DNA from: Panonychus citri
Lineage: Eukaryota; Arthropoda; Arachnida; Trombidiformes; Tetranychidae
DNA: 64,000 bases
Assembly: GCF_014898815.1 (NCBI RefSeq)
Contig: NW_026515416.1
Coordinates: forward strand, 1,054,001-1,118,000
Direction of reading: 5' to 3'
The translations under genes were made by a program, and so were the position numbers. Numbering within the stretch: the first letter of the stretch is position 1; each line of letters starts with the position of its first letter. This document shows positions 61,372-64,000 of this stretch, one piece after another. The notes beneath the pieces were generated by a model, which saw nothing but the letters and a program-made list of their open reading frames with translations, did not search any database and had not been told where the DNA came from.

Positions 61372-63860
61372 TCATTTCTTTGCTGAAACAATTTTCTTTC
61401 CATCGCCAGTACCACCACTGGCAGCGAGATTGGCCGCCGCTGCTTTAATAACGCTGGGAGCCTTTGATTCAGTCGGTGGGACTTTGGCAGCGACAACACC
61501 GTTATTTTCAACGGACTCATAGGGTTCGGGAAACTTTTGTCGAGTAGGAGTCACTCCCCAAAGTTCAGTAGCGTACTCAGATATCGCTCGATCAGATGAA
61601 AATTTACCAACAGAAGCGATATTGATAATGGCCATTTGAGTCCATTTTTCTTGATCCTATGAAGGAAAAATCAAATTAAAGTTAATTGTCTCTTGTAAAA
61701 TTATTTCATTGATTGATCATTTTTTACCTGATAAGTTTGAGATACTTTATCTTGAGCATCGATATAAGCTTTATAATCAGCGAAAACGAAAAACCTATCA
61801 TGATTCATTAAAACGTTGACGACATCTTTAAAAACGGAGGCATCGCCTCTTGAATAGAAACCATTGTCAATTTGATCTATCACAGTTTTCAGCTCAGGTA
61901 TAGATTCATAATAATCATGAGCGTTGTAACCTTTGACTTTCAGGGCTTCGACTTCAGCATCGGTCATACCAAAGATGAAGATATTTTCATGGCCCATTTC
62001 CTCAGCCATTTCAACATTAGCTCCATCAAGAGTACCAATGGTCAATGCTCCGTTAGCCATGAATTTCATATTACCAGTTCCAGAAGCTTCAGTACCAGCA
62101 GTTGATATTTGTTCAGACAAATCAGCAGCGGGTATAATTTTCTCAGCTGAAGAGACTCTATAATTAGCTAGGAAAATAACTTTCAATTTATCACCAACAA
62201 TTGGATCGTTGTTAACAACATTTCCTATTCCATTGATTAATTTAATTATCTGTTTAGCCATATGGTAACCGGGTGCGGCTTTACCACCGATCATAATTGT
62301 TCGGGGAACAATATCAGCCTCAGGATCGGCTCGGATTCGATTGTAAAGAGTGGCAATGTGAAGAGCATTAAGTAATTGTCTCTTATACTCGTGGATACGT
62401 TTAACTTGAATATCAAACAATGAACCAGAATTAATTTCAATTCCATATTCATTTTCCAATAGATTGGCAAGTTTCATCTTATTCTCCTGTTTAACCCTTT
62501 GTACAGATCGGATAAACTTTTGATCCGAAACAAATTTCCTTAATTCTTTCAATTGATATAAATCGGTAATCCAATCTTGACCAATATGATCAGCAATCAG
62601 ATCCGCCAAACTAGGATTACACATCAATAACCAACGTCTTGGAGTAATACCATTAGTTTTATTGTTAAACTTTTCGGGTGTCATCTGATAGAAATCATTG
62701 AAAACATCTCTCTTGATAATCTCTGAATGAATCCGGGCAACACCATTAATCGAGTGTGAACCAATAACCGCTAAATTGGCCATGTTAATCTGCTTGTAAG
62801 GCCATTCTTCAACCAATGACATTCGACCCATTTTAGCAAGGTCATTGGGCCATTTAGCGGAAACACCTTCCAAGTGTTTAGAATTAATCTCATAGATGAT
62901 CTGTAAATGTCGAGGGAGTAAAGTTTCAAATAGGGTAACCGGCCATCGTTCCAATGCTTCAGGTAAAACGGTGTGATTTGTATAGCAACAAGTTTTCACC
63001 ACAATCGCCCAGGCATCATCCCAAGGCATACCTTCAATATCAACCAGAATCCTCATTAATTCAGGAATCACGAGAGCAGGATGAGTATCATTTAATTGAA
63101 TTGCAACCTTGTCCGGGAATAAATCGTAACCAAGATGAGTCTCATTTTTCATTTTACGAGCATTCTTATAACGACGGATGATGTCATGAAGAGTTGCAGC
63201 AACCATGAAATATTCCTGTTTAAGACGTAATTCTTTACCTCCAAAATTATTATCATTTGGATAAAGAACTCGGGTAATATTTTCAGCCAGATTACGATCA
63301 AGAACCGCTTGAATATAATCACCGTCATTGAAAAATTTAAGCTTAAAATTGATTGGTGATCGAGCCGACCAAAGTCTCATTGTGTTGACAACATTATTTT
63401 TATATCCTGGAACAGGATAATCATGAGGTGTGGCAAATACGATTTGAGTGTCAACCCATTTAGATCTTCCATCCTCTTGGATAACTCGACCATAAAAGTT
63501 AACAGGTATGGTTGTTTCAGGTCGATCTTTTTCCCATGGATTACCAAATCGCAACCAATCATCAGGCTCTTCAACTTGTTCACCATTTTGAATACGTTGA
63601 TTGAAAATACCATAGTCATACCTTAGACCATAACCATAACCAGCAATTCCTAAAGTTGCCATTGAATCGAGGAAACAAGCAGCCAAACGACCTAAACCAC
63701 CATTTCCAAGACCAGCATCTAATTCTTGCTCTTCAAGTTCCTCAATTTCCAAGCCCATTTGATAAAGAGCCTCATCACAACTACCCTGAATTCCAAGATT
63801 CAACATCGTATTGGTCAATGATCGTCCAATGTAATATTCTAATGATAGATAATAGATTCT
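61372..63860 (-). CDS. GlyP: Glycogen phosphorylase, C-terminal part (5' exons outside window)
   Basis: Exons 63860-61728 and 61656-61372 (minus), joined in phase 0, give 805 residues; about 80 N-terminal residues with the regulatory serine are beyond the window edge. The enzyme releases glucose-1-phosphate from glycogen with pyridoxal phosphate. Seen: RIYYLSLEYYIGRSLTNTML opening the exon, DAGLGNGGLGRLAACFLDSM, the AIQLNDTHPAL active-site block, RRWLLMCNP, VKRIHEYKRQLLN, and the PLP-lysine site EASGTGNMKFMANGALTIGT. The match to animal phosphorylase is close throughout. Odd: after PEPYE, where the protein usually stops, there is an Ala/Lys-rich extension of about 45 residues ending SAKK. Confidence 0.97.
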
Positions 63861-64000
63861 CTGTAATAAGAATCATTAGGATTGTGGAAGAGAAGAAAAA
63901 AATGAATCAAGACAAATTAATCAAGAGAAAAGAAAACAAATATACACAAGGTGATAGAGAAAAAATTTCTAACATCCGATTCAATATTGATCGTTATTTA
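63861..64000 (-). other. Intron of glycogen phosphorylase running off the window
   Basis: On the minus strand this stretch ends in a pyrimidine-rich TTATTACAG acceptor before RIYYLSLE. No exon is visible between it and the window end. Confidence 0.7.

Overview
This is a window of animal nuclear genome. It is strongly AT-rich, with long gene-poor spacers, short GT-AG introns, many GA/TC microsatellites, and genes for synaptic and cell-junction proteins. A TYxxxxxQM-type gustatory receptor, an imac/unc-104-type kinesin and a Barentsz homologue point to an arthropod. The compact genes and the style of the receptor suggest an acariform (spider-mite-like) mite; that last step is inference. I found no bacterial or viral region.

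Layout: 1-1545, the 3' part of a non-LTR retrotransposon (+), cut by the window edge. 4424-10622, a sphingomyelin-synthase-family gene (-). 17175-18021, a two-exon gene for a small secreted protein with a TATA box (-). 22423-24797, an SLC26 anion transporter (-). 26522-33741, the kinesin-3 gene unc-104/KIF1A (-). 36747-37568, SNAP-25 (-). 41005-43696, an afadin/canoe-like protein (-), head-to-head with 44353-47577, CASC3/Barentsz (+). 48041-48112, tRNA-Asp(GTC) (-). 48540-50230, a gustatory receptor with a frame break (+). 50805-53205, a TAK1-like kinase (-). 54776-56118, a DNAJB12/B14-type co-chaperone (-). 56753-60535, a 1260-residue Ser/Pro/Lys repeat protein (-). 61372-63860, the 3' part of glycogen phosphorylase (-), whose 5' exons lie beyond the window. 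Exon joins were worked out by eye from GT/AG sites and phase, and almost all close exactly in frame.

The neighbours do not form one pathway, but KIF1A (presynaptic vesicle transport) and SNAP-25 (vesicle fusion) lie next to each other in the same orientation. Afadin and CASC3 appear to share a bidirectional promoter.

Points for a second look: an afadin that goes from its RA domains to PDZ with no FHA or DIL domain; a phase-symmetric 147-nt candidate exon in KIF1A that repeats the start of the next exon; single-base frame breaks in KIF1A and in the receptor gene; a small secreted amphipathic-helix protein; a repeat protein whose antisense strand is also largely open; a diverged 0.5-kb dispersed repeat pair; a pair of noncoding blocks with Grainyhead-like motifs; and stacked hairpins at the retrotransposon 3' end. 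I did not find a clearly new multi-gene system.
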